Assembly: GCA_024508675.1 (NCBI GenBank)
Contig: JANINQ010000003.1
Coordinates: forward strand, 471,382-535,381
Direction: 5' to 3'
DNA from: Afipia sp.
GTDB lineage: Bacteria > Pseudomonadota > Alphaproteobacteria > Rhizobiales > Xanthobacteraceae
DNA: 64,000 bases
A program made the position numbers and the translations under genes. The notes beneath the pieces were generated by a model. The model was given only the letters and a program-made list of their open reading frames with translations, searched no databases and was not told where the DNA came from. This document shows positions 26,301 through 35,623 of this stretch, piece by piece (position 1 is the stretch's first letter; each line of letters opens with the position of its first letter).

Positions 26301-26973
26301 ATGGCGGAGCCGATGAGGCTTGCGGCGCAGACTTGACGGGAACCTTGCCGGTCGCGAGCGGGCTGTTGCTCTGGCCGGTCGATACAATCACGCGGCCATC
26401 CGGCGTGATCCGCACTGCAAGTTCGGCGCCGACAAGCCGGAGCGTCTCGGCACGAAGCCGTCCGGTCAGCAGCGCCATGCCAGAGAGTCTCACTTCGGCC
26501 TTCGGCGCGCTGGCAACGATGTTGTGCGAATGATCACGCACCACAATGTCGCGCAGACGCACGGCAATACGGATGCGGCCGGCTCGCTCGATCTGGGTGC
26601 CGCCGACCTCGACCGTATGATCGTGTCCAAGATTTTCTTCGATCGCCGATGCAAGCCAAGGCGTCACAATGTCGAGGTTGACCGGCCCCGCCCCGAGCCG
26701 GAGCCATAGCGCGCCGAAAGCTGCCGCGAAAACGACGCTTAGCGAAACCAGTGCGAACGCTGCGCGCCCGATCCATGGACTTCCCCCACCGCCCCTGCGG
26801 CGCAGCCTGCGGAACCAGTCCGTAAATCGATGAACGCCGATGGTCGGACGATTGAGAAGCTTGATGGCCCGATCACAGGCAGCATCGTCATGGTGATTCC
26901 ATCCGGAATCCTCCCAATGCCGGTGCTCATCTGCCGCCTTCGCAAAGGCTTTCTGGGGCTCTGATCTCGGCAT
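23347..26973 (-). CDS. Large AsmA-like/YhdP-type envelope protein
   Basis: A 1208-residue protein with a short cytoplasmic N-terminus, one transmembrane helix at about 69-92 (WIGRAAFALVSLSVVFAAAF) and a very long, beta-rich periplasmic region. Such proteins (TamB, YhdP, AsmA) are thought to form lipid-conducting bridges between the inner and outer membranes. The order of repetitive beta segments and the C-terminal region, with EGFIDYPVNQVKMSGTFVPLYGLN and GGGSNEGLIGITYEVVGTPGAPVLRVNPISAMAPG, matches the DUF3971/AsmA-like C-terminal domains. A proline/serine-rich linker is at about 215-250. It is the first gene of a two-gene unit with the thioesterase. YhdP is the most likely subgroup, but I cannot name it firmly. 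Confidence 0.85.
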   Translation of the reverse strand: MPRSEPQKAFAKAADEHRHWEDSGWNHHDDAACDRAIKLLNRPTIGVHRFTDWFRRLRRRGGGGSPWIGRAAFALVSLSVVFAAAFGALWLRLGAGPVNLDIVTPWLASAIEENLGHDHTVEVGGTQIERAGRIRIAVRLRDIVVRDHSHNIVASAPKAEVRLSGMALLTGRLRAETLRLVGAELAVRITPDGRVIVSTGQSNSPLATGKVPVKSAPQASSAPPSLPFQASPTPPPTVPASSAAASNGTGGLIAALDWLDSLSANGLDGKSLNEIGLRNGALVVEDQRSGGTINFSNISMSLRRPAGGGVALSVGEEGKNGWELKVAVGAPSNGVRSVDISANKVPANNLLLAARLKDFTYSADMPLSGEFKGEIGRDGLPTYFRGEIISGKGTIVDLNVPDYPMVIDHADARVEWDAGRRVMVAPFHVNAGANRITLLAHLEPPNDNIPNWQLGLSGGTILLAGEAGEQASIFNRIAVRIRFDTDNKRLLLTQCDISNGEIGVAGSGSLDYSGEPRLTLGMAATPMPVSVLKRIWPVLIVPEVREWITERVDRGNLQRLDVAVNAPVHTLVRGGPPIPDDGLSVNFLATGLTVRPVDDLPLVRDADMKGRVSGRTVNINVGQGAVDTAAGRRLNISDLTFEVPDLAPKPAPTKVRFRVDGPVPAAAEILQSDRLREAGDTVIDPNLSKGTVSAIVTLAMPLKNALTKADTTYSISLDLGALAVDKLAMNQKLEANNLKVVADNQGYRVKGDVKIGGQPAALDYRKNSDGDADVRVAATLDDAARARLGVDLGSSLSGSIPIKLTGKIAGNETENRDNRFGVEADLTAARIDNLLPGWTKVAGRTTKMTFNVIQKPQGTRFEDIVIEGNGTSIKGSLEIDDKNDLVNASFPTFAPSEGDKANLKAERQPDGMLKVTMRGEVFDGRGFIKSAMSGRDQSAKEKSKSFDIDIDAKLGALAGFYGEAVRSIDLKLTRRNGAIRTFSLNGKLGRDTPVLGDMRGRGQGREIMYLETNDAGAFFRFTDTYAKMSGGKMWLAVDPPTSDTSPQEGLLNVRDFTIKGESALDRAVANAPNASSQGVAFSGMRAEFTRQSGQLRIKDGVLRGPTIGATIEGFIDYPVNQVKMSGTFVPLYGLNNMFGQIPIVGLFLGGGSNEGLIGITYEVVGTPGAPVLRVNPISAMAPGVFRKIFDFNTGRQSTPSDFSSPTQQ

Positions 26974-27259
26974 TGCCTCTCGGGTCGTGATGTCAGCCTG
27001 GTCGAGCCGCCGGGCGTCAAAGCGTGAAACTGGAGACTAGCTCCGTCGGAGTCGTGTCAGACTAAACGTCCAGTCTTAGTTTATCGTTTTATCTGCCGTT
27101 CGAGCGGAGGCCTGAGAAAGTCGTAAGTTCAATAAATTGGCGGTCCAGCATACCTCGGGGACGTCAAATTTGCCCAGCCGAAGAAACCGGCTTTGATGGC
27201 CTCATTGCGGTTCTCGTGATTCCCTAAATACCCCGCCGAAAGCGACGAAAGGAAGGCGT

Positions 27260-27967
27260 ATGTCCAAGAAAACGCGTAAGAAATCGTCCAAATCGCCACT
27301 AAAGACCAAAAGCAGAAAAGCGAAGGCCGCCAAGCGACCGGCCCCGAAAGCCGCCTCCGGCAAATCGGCGAAGAAGACCGCGGCCAAACGCCCTGCGGCG
27401 AAAGCTTCCGGAGCTAAAAAGGCTGCTGCCAAGGCCGCTAAAAAGCCCCCTGCAAAAACCTCGAAATCCGCCGCCAAGACTGGCGCGCCTGCCGGGACAA
27501 CAATGATGCTCGTCGAGGGACAACAGGCTCCGGTATTCTCCCTGCCGCGCGACGGTGGACAGGTCGTCTCCCTTGCAAGCTACGCCGGGCGCAAGCTGGT
27601 GATCTTCTTCTATCCCCGGGCCGACACGCCCGGTTGCACGCTGGAAGCCATCGCCTTCAGCCGCCTCTCGGACCAATTCGCTGCTGCCGGCACCGCCGTC
27701 CTCGGCGTGTCAGCCGATCCCGTAACCAAGCAGGAGGCCTTCCGGGACAAGCATGACCTGACCGTCCCGCTCGTTTCAGACGAAACCCTCGGGATGCTGA
27801 AAGCCTATGGCGTCTGGGGTGAAAAATCCTTGTACGGCAAAACCTTCATGGGGATTATTCGGACAACGGTTCTGGTGGATGCCGATGGCAGGATCGCCAA
27901 AATCTGGCGCAATGTCAGGGTCGAAGGACATGCCGACGCGGTCCTCGCAGCCGCTCGAGATCTTTAA
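27260..27967 (+). CDS. Bcp-type peroxiredoxin with Lys/Ala-rich N-terminal extension
   Basis: A peroxiredoxin that reduces hydrogen and organic peroxides. Residues 82-235 form the thioredoxin fold with YPRADTPGCT, whose cysteine 126 is peroxidatic. In E. coli Bcp a resolving cysteine stands five residues later (PGCTVQACG); here that place is isoleucine 131, and no other cysteine exists, so it must act by a one-cysteine mechanism with an outside thiol. Residues 1-78 are an unusual tail made almost only of Lys, Ala, Pro and Ser, resembling histone H1. AGGAAGG before the ATG supports the start at 27260, so the tail is translated. Confidence 0.88.
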   Translation: MSKKTRKKSSKSPLKTKSRKAKAAKRPAPKAASGKSAKKTAAKRPAAKASGAKKAAAKAAKKPPAKTSKSAAKTGAPAGTTMMLVEGQQAPVFSLPRDGGQVVSLASYAGRKLVIFFYPRADTPGCTLEAIAFSRLSDQFAAAGTAVLGVSADPVTKQEAFRDKHDLTVPLVSDETLGMLKAYGVWGEKSLYGKTFMGIIRTTVLVDADGRIAKIWRNVRVEGHADAVLAAARDL

Positions 27968-28065
27968 GCAATCAGGTATCATTTTCCGAAAATTAACCAT
28001 GAAAGGTTCAAATCAGCCTCTGTAATTGAGCCGTCTGGATGAGTCCGGCCGGCGCGGGAGTGCTG

Positions 28066-29421
28066 ATGTCGAACCGTTCTGCCCACCATCCTGATCGCCA
28101 CCAACACCACCACGCCCATGATCATCATGCGAGGGCGCCCCAGCGGCGCCCGGCGCATCATCGACCGGACCGCAACGGATACACGATTGTCCATCACGGC
28201 AAGGCAGTCCGGTTCGGGCCTGTCGTGTTCTGGATCGTTGCCGGGTCCATCGTTGTCATGGGCGCCTGGTCGGCGGCGACCGCCACCTACTTCGCATTCC
28301 GCGATGACGTGCTGACCCGGCTGATCGCGCGTCAGGCCGAGATGCAATACGCGTACGAAGATCGCATTGCCGAGCTGCGCGCCCGCGTCGATCGCACCAC
28401 CAGCCGCCAGTTGCTCGATCAGGAACAATACGACCAGAAGCTCAATCAGATCATGCGGCGGCAGGCCCTGCTTGAATCGCGGGCCGCCGCCCTCAATGCG
28501 ATGCCAGATGCGACCCCGACCGGATCGATCAAGCCGACGGCGCGCGGACAGCAATCGACCGAAGCCGGTGCACCTGCCGGAATGCCGAAGCCCTCACCCA
28601 TCAACGACACGGTGATCTTCGTGACGCCACCGGATCGCGAAGCCCGGCTTGAATCCCGAACGCCAGCCACCGCGCAGCCGCGCACGGAATTTGCCAAAGC
28701 AAATGGTGTCGACAGTGTGCTGACGAACCTGAACACCGCACTCGACAAGGTGGAGGGCCGTCAAGTCGCAATTCTCAGCTCTGTTGAGGGGACATACGAG
28801 TCGAAAATGCGCCGGATGCGCGGCCTGATTACCGATCTCGGCCTCGACATGGCCCAGCTTGAAGCCGCCACGCCCAGGGGCGGCATGGGCGGGCCGTTCA
28901 TCCCGGTGGCCAAGCCCTCGGCTGAGGCCAGCGCATTCGACCGCCAACTGTACCGGATCAATCTGAGTCGGGCGCAGGTCGATAAGCTCACGCGCACCCT
29001 CTCGCTGGTGCCGTACCGCAAGCCGGTCGTCGGCAACGTCGAATTCTCATCCGGCTTCGGCGTGCGCAGTGATCCGTTCCTCGGACGCCCCGCAATGCAC
29101 AGCGGCCTCGATTTTCGTGCGGCTACCGGTGACCCGGTTCGCGCGACCGCGAACGGCAAGGTTGTGAATGCCGGCTGGAGCGGCGGTTACGGGCGCATGG
29201 TGGAAATCGACCACGGCAACGGCCTCTCAACGCGCTACGGGCATCTGTCGGCCATCAATGTGAAGGTCGGCGAGCATATTGCGATCGGCCAGGTGATCGG
29301 CGAAGTCGGCTCGACCGGACGATCCACCGGCCCTCACCTGCACTATGAAACCCGCATCGATGGCGACGCCGTGGACCCGCAGAAATTCCTGCGCGCCGGC
29401 GTACGGCTGACGCAGGGGTAG
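28066..29421 (+). CDS. M23-family murein endopeptidase
   Basis: A 451-residue cell-wall hydrolase. A histidine-rich cytoplasmic start (residues 5-30) leads to one transmembrane segment (about 50-75, VVFWIVAGSIVVMGAWS), then a coiled-coil periplasmic stretch and a C-terminal LytM domain. Zinc ligands are visible: HSGLDFR (first His and Asp) and GPHLHYE (HxH). The sequence GYGRMVEIDHGNGLSTRYGHLS is typical for active M23 enzymes. I use the ATG at 28066 because GGGAG precedes it by five bases; 28039 is an alternative with a poor site. It likely cleaves peptide cross-links during growth or division. Confidence 0.9.
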   Translation: MSNRSAHHPDRHQHHHAHDHHARAPQRRPAHHRPDRNGYTIVHHGKAVRFGPVVFWIVAGSIVVMGAWSAATATYFAFRDDVLTRLIARQAEMQYAYEDRIAELRARVDRTTSRQLLDQEQYDQKLNQIMRRQALLESRAAALNAMPDATPTGSIKPTARGQQSTEAGAPAGMPKPSPINDTVIFVTPPDREARLESRTPATAQPRTEFAKANGVDSVLTNLNTALDKVEGRQVAILSSVEGTYESKMRRMRGLITDLGLDMAQLEAATPRGGMGGPFIPVAKPSAEASAFDRQLYRINLSRAQVDKLTRTLSLVPYRKPVVGNVEFSSGFGVRSDPFLGRPAMHSGLDFRAATGDPVRATANGKVVNAGWSGGYGRMVEIDHGNGLSTRYGHLSAINVKVGEHIAIGQVIGEVGSTGRSTGPHLHYETRIDGDAVDPQKFLRAGVRLTQG

Positions 29422-29427
29422 TTCGTC

Positions 29428-30366
29428 TCACGCCGGTCCAGACCGGCTGAGCAGACGAAACACCCGACCGTCCATCACCAATAGCGCGCTTGCGATGATA
29501 AGCGCGCCCACAATTTCGCGAGCTTCGATTCTTTCACCAAGGAAGAAATAGCCGAGCAGGATTGCGCTGACGGGAACGAGAAGCGTCACCAGCATGACAT
29601 TGCTCGGTCCGGACCGCGCAATGATCTGGAAGAACAGAATGAATGCCAGAGCCGTTGAAAGAGCGGCTAGGCCAAGAATTGCCAGCCATGTGACCACTCC
29701 CGGCATCTGCAAATGCCATGGACGATCAAAGATGCTTGCCAGAACAAGCATCATCAGTGCTCCCGAGGCCAACTGAAAAGTTGCAGCTCCGATGGGCGGA
29801 GCACCTGTTAGTTTCCGCTTGGCCCAAAGGGCAGAGAATCCGAAACAGGTCGTAGCGCCGAGGCAAAGTGCAATGCCGATGGTCTGCTTCGAACCAACAT
29901 CGAATTCAAACCCCTTCAAGATGACGACGCCGCACAGCCCCAGCAGCACGCCAGCAACACGGCGAAGGATCAAGCGTTCCTCTCCGAACGCCGCGGCAAC
30001 CAGAACCGTGAAAACAGGCGTGGTGGCATTGACCACCGCTGCCGTCCCGCCGGGAATGTAGGTCTGCCCCATCACAATCAGCGAGAACGGGATGACGTTG
30101 TTGATCAGCGCCATGACCGCATAAGGCCACCAGCCCGCAACACCTTTGGGAAGCGGAATGCGATTGATCCAGAGCACCGGCAACAGGATCAGGGTCGCAA
30201 TCGACAGGCGAATGAAAACCAGCGTGAGCGGCGGCAGCTCTTTCAGCGCCACCCCGGTGAAGAAGAACGTCCCGCCCCAGAGAACAGACAGAAAAACGAG
30301 CCGCGACCAATCGCGCTCGTCCATTCGCAGCTCAGTTTCAGCGAGTCGTTCCTGCACCACAGCCAT
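29428..30366 (-). CDS. EamA-family (DMT) transporter
   Basis: A 312-residue inner-membrane exporter with two EamA repeats and about ten transmembrane helices. WGGTFFFTGVALKELPPLTLVFIRL at the start of repeat one and the second repeat after about 165 (GIALCLGATTCFGFSALWAKR) are typical of the drug/metabolite transporter superfamily. Substrates of such proteins range from amino acids to nucleosides and cannot be predicted. It converges on the M23 gene with six bases between the stops. A second, dissimilar EamA gene lies at 53.9 kb. An in-frame ATG at residue 15 is an alternative start. Confidence 0.85.
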   Translation of the reverse strand: MAVVQERLAETELRMDERDWSRLVFLSVLWGGTFFFTGVALKELPPLTLVFIRLSIATLILLPVLWINRIPLPKGVAGWWPYAVMALINNVIPFSLIVMGQTYIPGGTAAVVNATTPVFTVLVAAAFGEERLILRRVAGVLLGLCGVVILKGFEFDVGSKQTIGIALCLGATTCFGFSALWAKRKLTGAPPIGAATFQLASGALMMLVLASIFDRPWHLQMPGVVTWLAILGLAALSTALAFILFFQIIARSGPSNVMLVTLLVPVSAILLGYFFLGERIEAREIVGALIIASALLVMDGRVFRLLSRSGPA

Positions 30367-30431
30367 GGTTCACAGGAATACGCGGTGGCTCCGCAAGGAA
30401 CCACCCGCTTCCCGGCATCCCGGCTCCGCGT

Positions 30432-31563
30432 TTAATCCACGTCCTCGATCGCGCCGGGCGTGGTGCCGAATGCCTTCTGCGCCAGCGTCGCGGCCATGAA
30501 CTCGTCGAGATCGCCGTCCAGCACGCCCTGGGTGTCGGAGGTTTGCACGCCGGTGCGCAGATCCTTCACCATCTGATACGGCTGCAGCACATACGACCTG
30601 ATCTGATGACCCCAGCCGATGTCAGTCTTGGCCGCCTGATCGGCAGCGGCTTTCTCTTCGCGCTTCTTGAGTTCGATTTCATAGAGGCGCGCGCGCAGCA
30701 TGTCCCATGCCTGCGCCCGGTTCTTGTGCTGTGATCGTCCCGCCTGACAGACCACCGCGACGCCGGTCGGAATGTGCGTCAAACGGACCGCGGACTCGGT
30801 CTTGTTGACGTGCTGGCCGCCCGCACCGCCCGAACGCATCGTGTCGGTGCGCACGTCGGCCTCCTTGATGTCGATCTTGATGCTGTCATCGACCACCGGG
30901 AAGATTGCAACGCTCGAAAACGAGGTGTGCCGCCGGGCGTTGGAGTCAAATGGCGAAATGCGCACGAGGCGATGCACGCCCGCTTCCGTCTTCAACCATC
31001 CGTAAGCGTTGTGACCGCTGATCTGGATGGTTGCGGACTTGATGCCGGCTTCTTCGCCTTCGGTCTCTTCGAGATACTCGATCTTAAAACCGTGCTTTTC
31101 TGCCCAGCGCGTATACATGCGCAACAGCATCGATGCCCAGTCCTGGCTTTCGGTGCCGCCGGCGCCGGCGTGGACTTCAAGGTAGGTGTTAAACTTGTCG
31201 GCCTCGCCGGACAACAATGCTTCCAGCTCCTGCTTGGCGACGTCCTTCTTGAGCGCCTTGAGCGCGTTCTCGGCCTCAACAACAACGCCTTCGTCATTCT
31301 CGGATTCGCCGAGCTCGATCATGCCGATCTGGTCTTCAACCTCGCGCTCGATGCGGCCGATACCAGTGAGCTGCCCCTCAAGCGAGGTGCGCTCCTGCAT
31401 CAGCTTCTGGGCTTTCTGCGGGTCGTTCCAGAGATTGGGATCTTCGGCGAGAGCGTTCAGTTCGGCGAGGCGTGCCGTGGCAGCATCGACGTCAAAGATG
31501 CCTCCTCAGCAGCCCGACTGACTGCTTGATCTCTTCAACAAGGCGTTCGATTTCAGGACGCAT
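30432..31563 (-). CDS. prfB: Peptide chain release factor 2 (programmed +1 frameshift)
   Basis: RF2 ends translation at UGA and UAA. It needs two frames: 23 codons from the ATG at 31563 read [23 protein letters not shown], then a TGA at 31494-31492. The frameshift site is AGGAGG, CAT, CTT, TGA, C: an internal Shine-Dalgarno followed by the classic CUU-UGA-C slippery stop. A +1 shift at CTT skips one base and continues as GAC into the main frame from 31493, giving 376 residues in all. The main part has SPF ([10 protein letters not shown]), the stop-codon-reading motif of RF2, and GGQ ([10 protein letters not shown]) for peptide release. Low RF2 lets the shift occur, so the gene is autoregulated. 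Confidence 0.93.
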
Positions 31564-31652
31564 GACAATTCCGATTGACGGCAAAAACCGCGATTCAAAA
31601 GACGGAAGGGATGTAGCGGCTGGCGGCGGCCAGCGCAACGTGGCGTGTTGCG

Positions 31653-34145
31653 CTAATACAGGCCGCCGGTTCCGGGCCGGAAGATCGCCCGATCCGCATC
31701 CGGCGAAACACCCTGCGAGCGGCCGTCAGCGTCCGCAACGCCGATGACAGAATAGTTGTCAGGCGGCGCGGTGCCGGGCTTGAAGGCTTCGAGGATCGTC
31801 CGTCCGCTATCGCCAGGTCCGGCACGCATGCCGGACTTGGCATCGACGCGGATCAGCTTGATGCCGGCAGGAACCTTGAACGGCACCGCCGGCTTGTCCG
31901 CGAGCGCGAGCTTCATGAAGTCCTTGACCACCGGCGCGGCCAGATGACCGCCGGTGCCGCCACGTCCAAGGTTACGCGGCTTGTCGTAGCCGATGTAAAC
32001 GCCGACCACGAGATCGGGCGAGAAGCCGATGAACCACGCATCCTTCTCGTCGTTGGTGGTGCCGGTCTTGCCTGCAATCGGCTTGCCGACTTCGCGCAGG
32101 ACCGTCGCGGTGCCGCTCTGCACGACGCCTTCCATCATCGAGGTGATCTGGTAGGCGGTCATGGAATCGAGCACCTGCTCGCGGCGATCGACCAGCGATG
32201 GCTCCGGCTGGTTCTTCCAGCCGTCGCCCGCATCGCAGCCGCGGCATTCGCGCTGATCATGCTTGAAGATGGTGTGACCGTAGCGGTCCTGAATGCGGTC
32301 GATCAGCGTTGGCTTCACACGCTTGCCGCCGTTCGCAAACATCGAATAGGCGGTGACCATCCGCATCACCGTCGTTTCACCCGCGCCGAGCGCGTAGGAC
32401 AGGTAGTTCGGAAGATCGTCGTAGATGCCGAAGCGCTTGGCATATTCGCCGATCAGCGGCATGCCGACGTCCTGCGCAAGGCGCACGGTCACCGTGTTGA
32501 GCGAGCGGATCAGCGCGTTGCGCAGCGTCGTCGGCCCGTAATACTTGCCGGTGGAATAGTTTTCCGGACGCCACACGCCAGCGCCCTGCCCTTGATCGAT
32601 TTCGATCGGCGCGTCCACGACGACGGTTGATGGCGTGTAGCCGTTGTCCATCGCCGTCGAATAGACGATCGGCTTGAAGGACGAACCCGGCTGACGATAG
32701 GCCTGCGTCGCGCGGTTGAACTGGCTCTGGTCGAACGAGAAGCCGCCGACCATCGCCACGACGCGGCCGGTCCATGGGTCCATCGCAACCATCGCTCCGG
32801 AAACTTCCGGAACCTGGCGAAGCCGGTACTGCCCCTCGACCTTGTTGCCGTCCTTGTCGAGCAGCGGATCGACATAGATCACGTCGCCCGGCGACAGAAC
32901 CTGCGTCACCGCAGTTGGCGTCTTGAAACGGGTCGGACCGGCAGCCGCCTTCGCCCATCGCACGCCGTCCAGCGAGATCAGACCGGTGTCACGGGTCTTG
33001 AGAACCGCGCCGCCGAGTTCGCGGCCCGGCTGAAAGCCGATGCGCGCCGACTGATCGCTGGTCTCAAGCACCACAGCCATCCGCCATGGCGAAATGTCGG
33101 AGAGCGATTTCACTTCCGCAAGCTTCACGCCCCAGTCGCCCGCAATATCGATCTTGTGCGGAGCGCCGCGCCAGCCCTGCGCCTCATCGAACCTGACGAG
33201 GCCGGCCACCATCGACTTGCGCGCCATCATTTGAAGTTTCGGATCGAGCGAAGTGCGGACGGAGAGTCCGCCCTCATAGAGCTTCTTTTCGCCGTAACGC
33301 TCGAAGATGTCGCGGCGGACTTCTTCGGCGAAGTATTCACCGGCAAAAATATGCGCCGCATTGGAGCGCGACGTGACGTTCAACGGCTCCTTGCGCGCGG
33401 CAACAGCATCGGCCTGCTTGATCCAGCCGTTTTCTGCCAGCCGGTCGATCACGTAGTTGCGGCGCTCGATGGCGCGGTCACGGTTACGGACCGGATGCAG
33501 GCTCGACGGTGCTTTCGGCAGCGCCGCCAGATACGCAGCTTCCGCAATCGTAAGCTCGTTGACCGACTTGTCGAAATAGACAAGCGACGCAGCTGCAATG
33601 CCGTAAGCGCTCAGGCCCAGATAAATTTCATTGAGATACAGTTCGAGGATCTTGTCCTTGGTGTAGGTGCGCTCGATACGCATCGCCAGCAAGGCTTCCT
33701 TGATCTTGCGATCGAACGACACCTCGTTGGTCAGAAGGAAGTTCTTCGCGACCTGCTGGGTGATGGTGGAGGCGCCCTGCGGACGGCGGTTGGAGCCGAA
33801 ATTCTGCGCGTAGAGAATCGCAGCGCGCGCCATGCCGGTGAAGTCGATGCCGCCGTGCTCGTAGAAATTCTTGTCTTCCGCCGCGAGGAACGCGTTGATG
33901 ACCGGCTTCGGAATCGCCTGGATCGGCAGATACAGCCGGCGTTCCTTGGAATATTCACCAAGCAGCGATCCGTCCGCGGCATGCACGCGCGTCATCACCG
34001 CCGGCTCATAGTCCTGCAACTGGGAATAGTCAGGCAGGTCCTTCGAGAAATGCCAGATCAGCCCCGCTACAGCGGCGACGCCCACAAGGAACACGATCGT
34101 TCCGGCCGCGAACAGGAAGCCCATGAACCGCAACAGCAAGCGCAT
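31653..34145 (-). CDS. mrcA: Penicillin-binding protein 1A (bifunctional)
   Basis: A 830-residue class A PBP that polymerises and cross-links peptidoglycan at the inner membrane. An N-terminal helix (8-30) anchors it. The transglycosylase domain (about 55-230) carries AAEDKNFYEHGGIDFTGMARA with the catalytic glutamate; then comes an OB-like insert; the transpeptidase has SSFK (GSSFKPIVYSTAMD), SLN and KTG (GKTGTTNDEKDAW) boxes. The CxxC-like text HDQRECRGCDAG within the transpeptidase is a small cysteine pair. It is followed by prfB on the same strand, with the amidase gene upstream. A hairpin at 31632-31654 overlaps its stop codon but lacks a T-run. Confidence 0.94.
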   Translation of the reverse strand: MRLLLRFMGFLFAAGTIVFLVGVAAVAGLIWHFSKDLPDYSQLQDYEPAVMTRVHAADGSLLGEYSKERRLYLPIQAIPKPVINAFLAAEDKNFYEHGGIDFTGMARAAILYAQNFGSNRRPQGASTITQQVAKNFLLTNEVSFDRKIKEALLAMRIERTYTKDKILELYLNEIYLGLSAYGIAAASLVYFDKSVNELTIAEAAYLAALPKAPSSLHPVRNRDRAIERRNYVIDRLAENGWIKQADAVAARKEPLNVTSRSNAAHIFAGEYFAEEVRRDIFERYGEKKLYEGGLSVRTSLDPKLQMMARKSMVAGLVRFDEAQGWRGAPHKIDIAGDWGVKLAEVKSLSDISPWRMAVVLETSDQSARIGFQPGRELGGAVLKTRDTGLISLDGVRWAKAAAGPTRFKTPTAVTQVLSPGDVIYVDPLLDKDGNKVEGQYRLRQVPEVSGAMVAMDPWTGRVVAMVGGFSFDQSQFNRATQAYRQPGSSFKPIVYSTAMDNGYTPSTVVVDAPIEIDQGQGAGVWRPENYSTGKYYGPTTLRNALIRSLNTVTVRLAQDVGMPLIGEYAKRFGIYDDLPNYLSYALGAGETTVMRMVTAYSMFANGGKRVKPTLIDRIQDRYGHTIFKHDQRECRGCDAGDGWKNQPEPSLVDRREQVLDSMTAYQITSMMEGVVQSGTATVLREVGKPIAGKTGTTNDEKDAWFIGFSPDLVVGVYIGYDKPRNLGRGGTGGHLAAPVVKDFMKLALADKPAVPFKVPAGIKLIRVDAKSGMRAGPGDSGRTILEAFKPGTAPPDNYSVIGVADADGRSQGVSPDADRAIFRPGTGGLY

Positions 34146-34336
34146 CGTCAGTATCCGTCCTTAGCGTCTCGGCGCGATCATGGCGCACGTCAGGATTCCG
34201 AACCGGACTATACCATTCGCCGCTGTCCGGCGTGGCCGATTCTGATCCGTTCTGATGTCAAATCCCTATAGAGCCGCGGCTGTGGCCAAACTAGGGCCTC
34301 GGCGATAATTACGCTGCAAATTCAAGCTGAAGGCGT

Positions 34337-35623
34337 TTATTTCGAGGCGCCCGCGGAAACCACGCGCTTTCCGAGGAAAGCATCCACCGCCTGGGCGACG
34401 GACCCGACCGTCCGCGACCGCCAGCTTTCCGAAACCAGGTGCTGGAGATCGTCCTTGTTGGACACGTAACCGAGTTCAACCAGCACGGATGGAACGTCAT
34501 GCGCCTTGAGGACCTTGAAGCCGGCTGATTTCAGCGGGTGCTTGTGCATCCGGGCGACCGTCTTCATCTCGTTGACGAGAGTTCGTGCAAAACGGTTTGA
34601 AAATGCTCGCGTCTCACGCTGGGTGAGGTCGATGAGGATGTCAGCCACCTCGGCTGGCTCCTCCGTCAGGTTGATACCCGCGATGGCGTCGGCCTTGTTC
34701 TCGGCCTCGGCCAGTCGTTCCGCTTCCGCGTCGGACGCGCGGTCCGACAGGGTGTAGACCGTGGCGCCCTGCGCATCGCCCTCACGCTTCGGCAGGGCAT
34801 CGGCGTGAATCGAAACAAACAATGCGGCCATGTTGTTGCGCGCAATCTTCACGCGGTCGCCGAGCGGGATGAACGTGTCATCGTCGCGGGTCATCACCAC
34901 GCGGAACTTGCCGCCCTTCTCGATCCGATCCCGAAGCGCCTTGGCAAAATCCAGCACAAGGGTTTTCTCGGCTTCGCCGGTTGCGGCCTGGGTGCCGTTG
35001 TCGACGCCGCCATGACCGGGGTCGATCACGATGACAGGCCGGGAGTCGGCCGTCTTTGCAGGACCGGTTGTGCCGGTGGTTTCGGAGGAACTGGCGTCAG
35101 CAAGCGCGGGCCGTAGCTGAACCTTGTCACCGTTGGCCGGTGTGACCTTAAAAGCGGAGCGCTCGACGGCCGTGAGTTCGACGACAAGCCGGGCCGGCTG
35201 GCCGTTCGCCGCATCCATGACATAGGCCTTGTCGACCTTGGCCGGACCGGTCAGATCGAAAACCACACGCGATCCGCCCGGCATCACAAGGCCATAGCGG
35301 AACGCACGGATCAGCCCACGCCCGGACGTTCCGGTCCCGGCTGGCAGGTTGAACGTGACCTGGGGAATGTCGAGGACGACGCGATAGGGATCGCCAAGAA
35401 CAAAAGCCCGGACATCGATCCTACGGTCGAGATCGAGAATGAAGCGGGTCTGCTTGTTGTCGCCCGCCACGCGCACGTCGGAGGCGACTGGAAAGATTTG
35501 TGCAATTGATGGTTGTGGCGTCTGGGATTCGATAGCCTTGGCGGCAGGAATCACTGAACACAGAAATGCTGCGGCGCACACCCAAGAAGCGACCCAAAAT
35601 GTGCGATTTTTCCTGAGGCTCAT
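34337..35623 (-). CDS. N-acetylmuramoyl-L-alanine amidase (AmiC type)
   Basis: A 428-residue periplasmic amidase that cuts the muramyl-alanine bond to split the septal wall at division. A signal peptide (1-30, ending PAAKA) is followed by an AMIN domain (about 45-145; FILDLDRRIDVRAFVLGDPYR), a linker and an Amidase_3 domain. The zinc site reads VIDPGHGGVDNGT, with SIHADA and SVLVELGYVSN later, the expected His, Glu, His and Glu. I begin at 35623 because it places the signal at the N-terminus; a start at 35653 adds ten residues, and a still longer reading to 36199 is non-coding. It is divergent from RNase E. Confidence 0.93.
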   Translation of the reverse strand: MSLRKNRTFWVASWVCAAAFLCSVIPAAKAIESQTPQPSIAQIFPVASDVRVAGDNKQTRFILDLDRRIDVRAFVLGDPYRVVLDIPQVTFNLPAGTGTSGRGLIRAFRYGLVMPGGSRVVFDLTGPAKVDKAYVMDAANGQPARLVVELTAVERSAFKVTPANGDKVQLRPALADASSSETTGTTGPAKTADSRPVIVIDPGHGGVDNGTQAATGEAEKTLVLDFAKALRDRIEKGGKFRVVMTRDDDTFIPLGDRVKIARNNMAALFVSIHADALPKREGDAQGATVYTLSDRASDAEAERLAEAENKADAIAGINLTEEPAEVADILIDLTQRETRAFSNRFARTLVNEMKTVARMHKHPLKSAGFKVLKAHDVPSVLVELGYVSNKDDLQHLVSESWRSRTVGSVAQAVDAFLGKRVVSAGASK

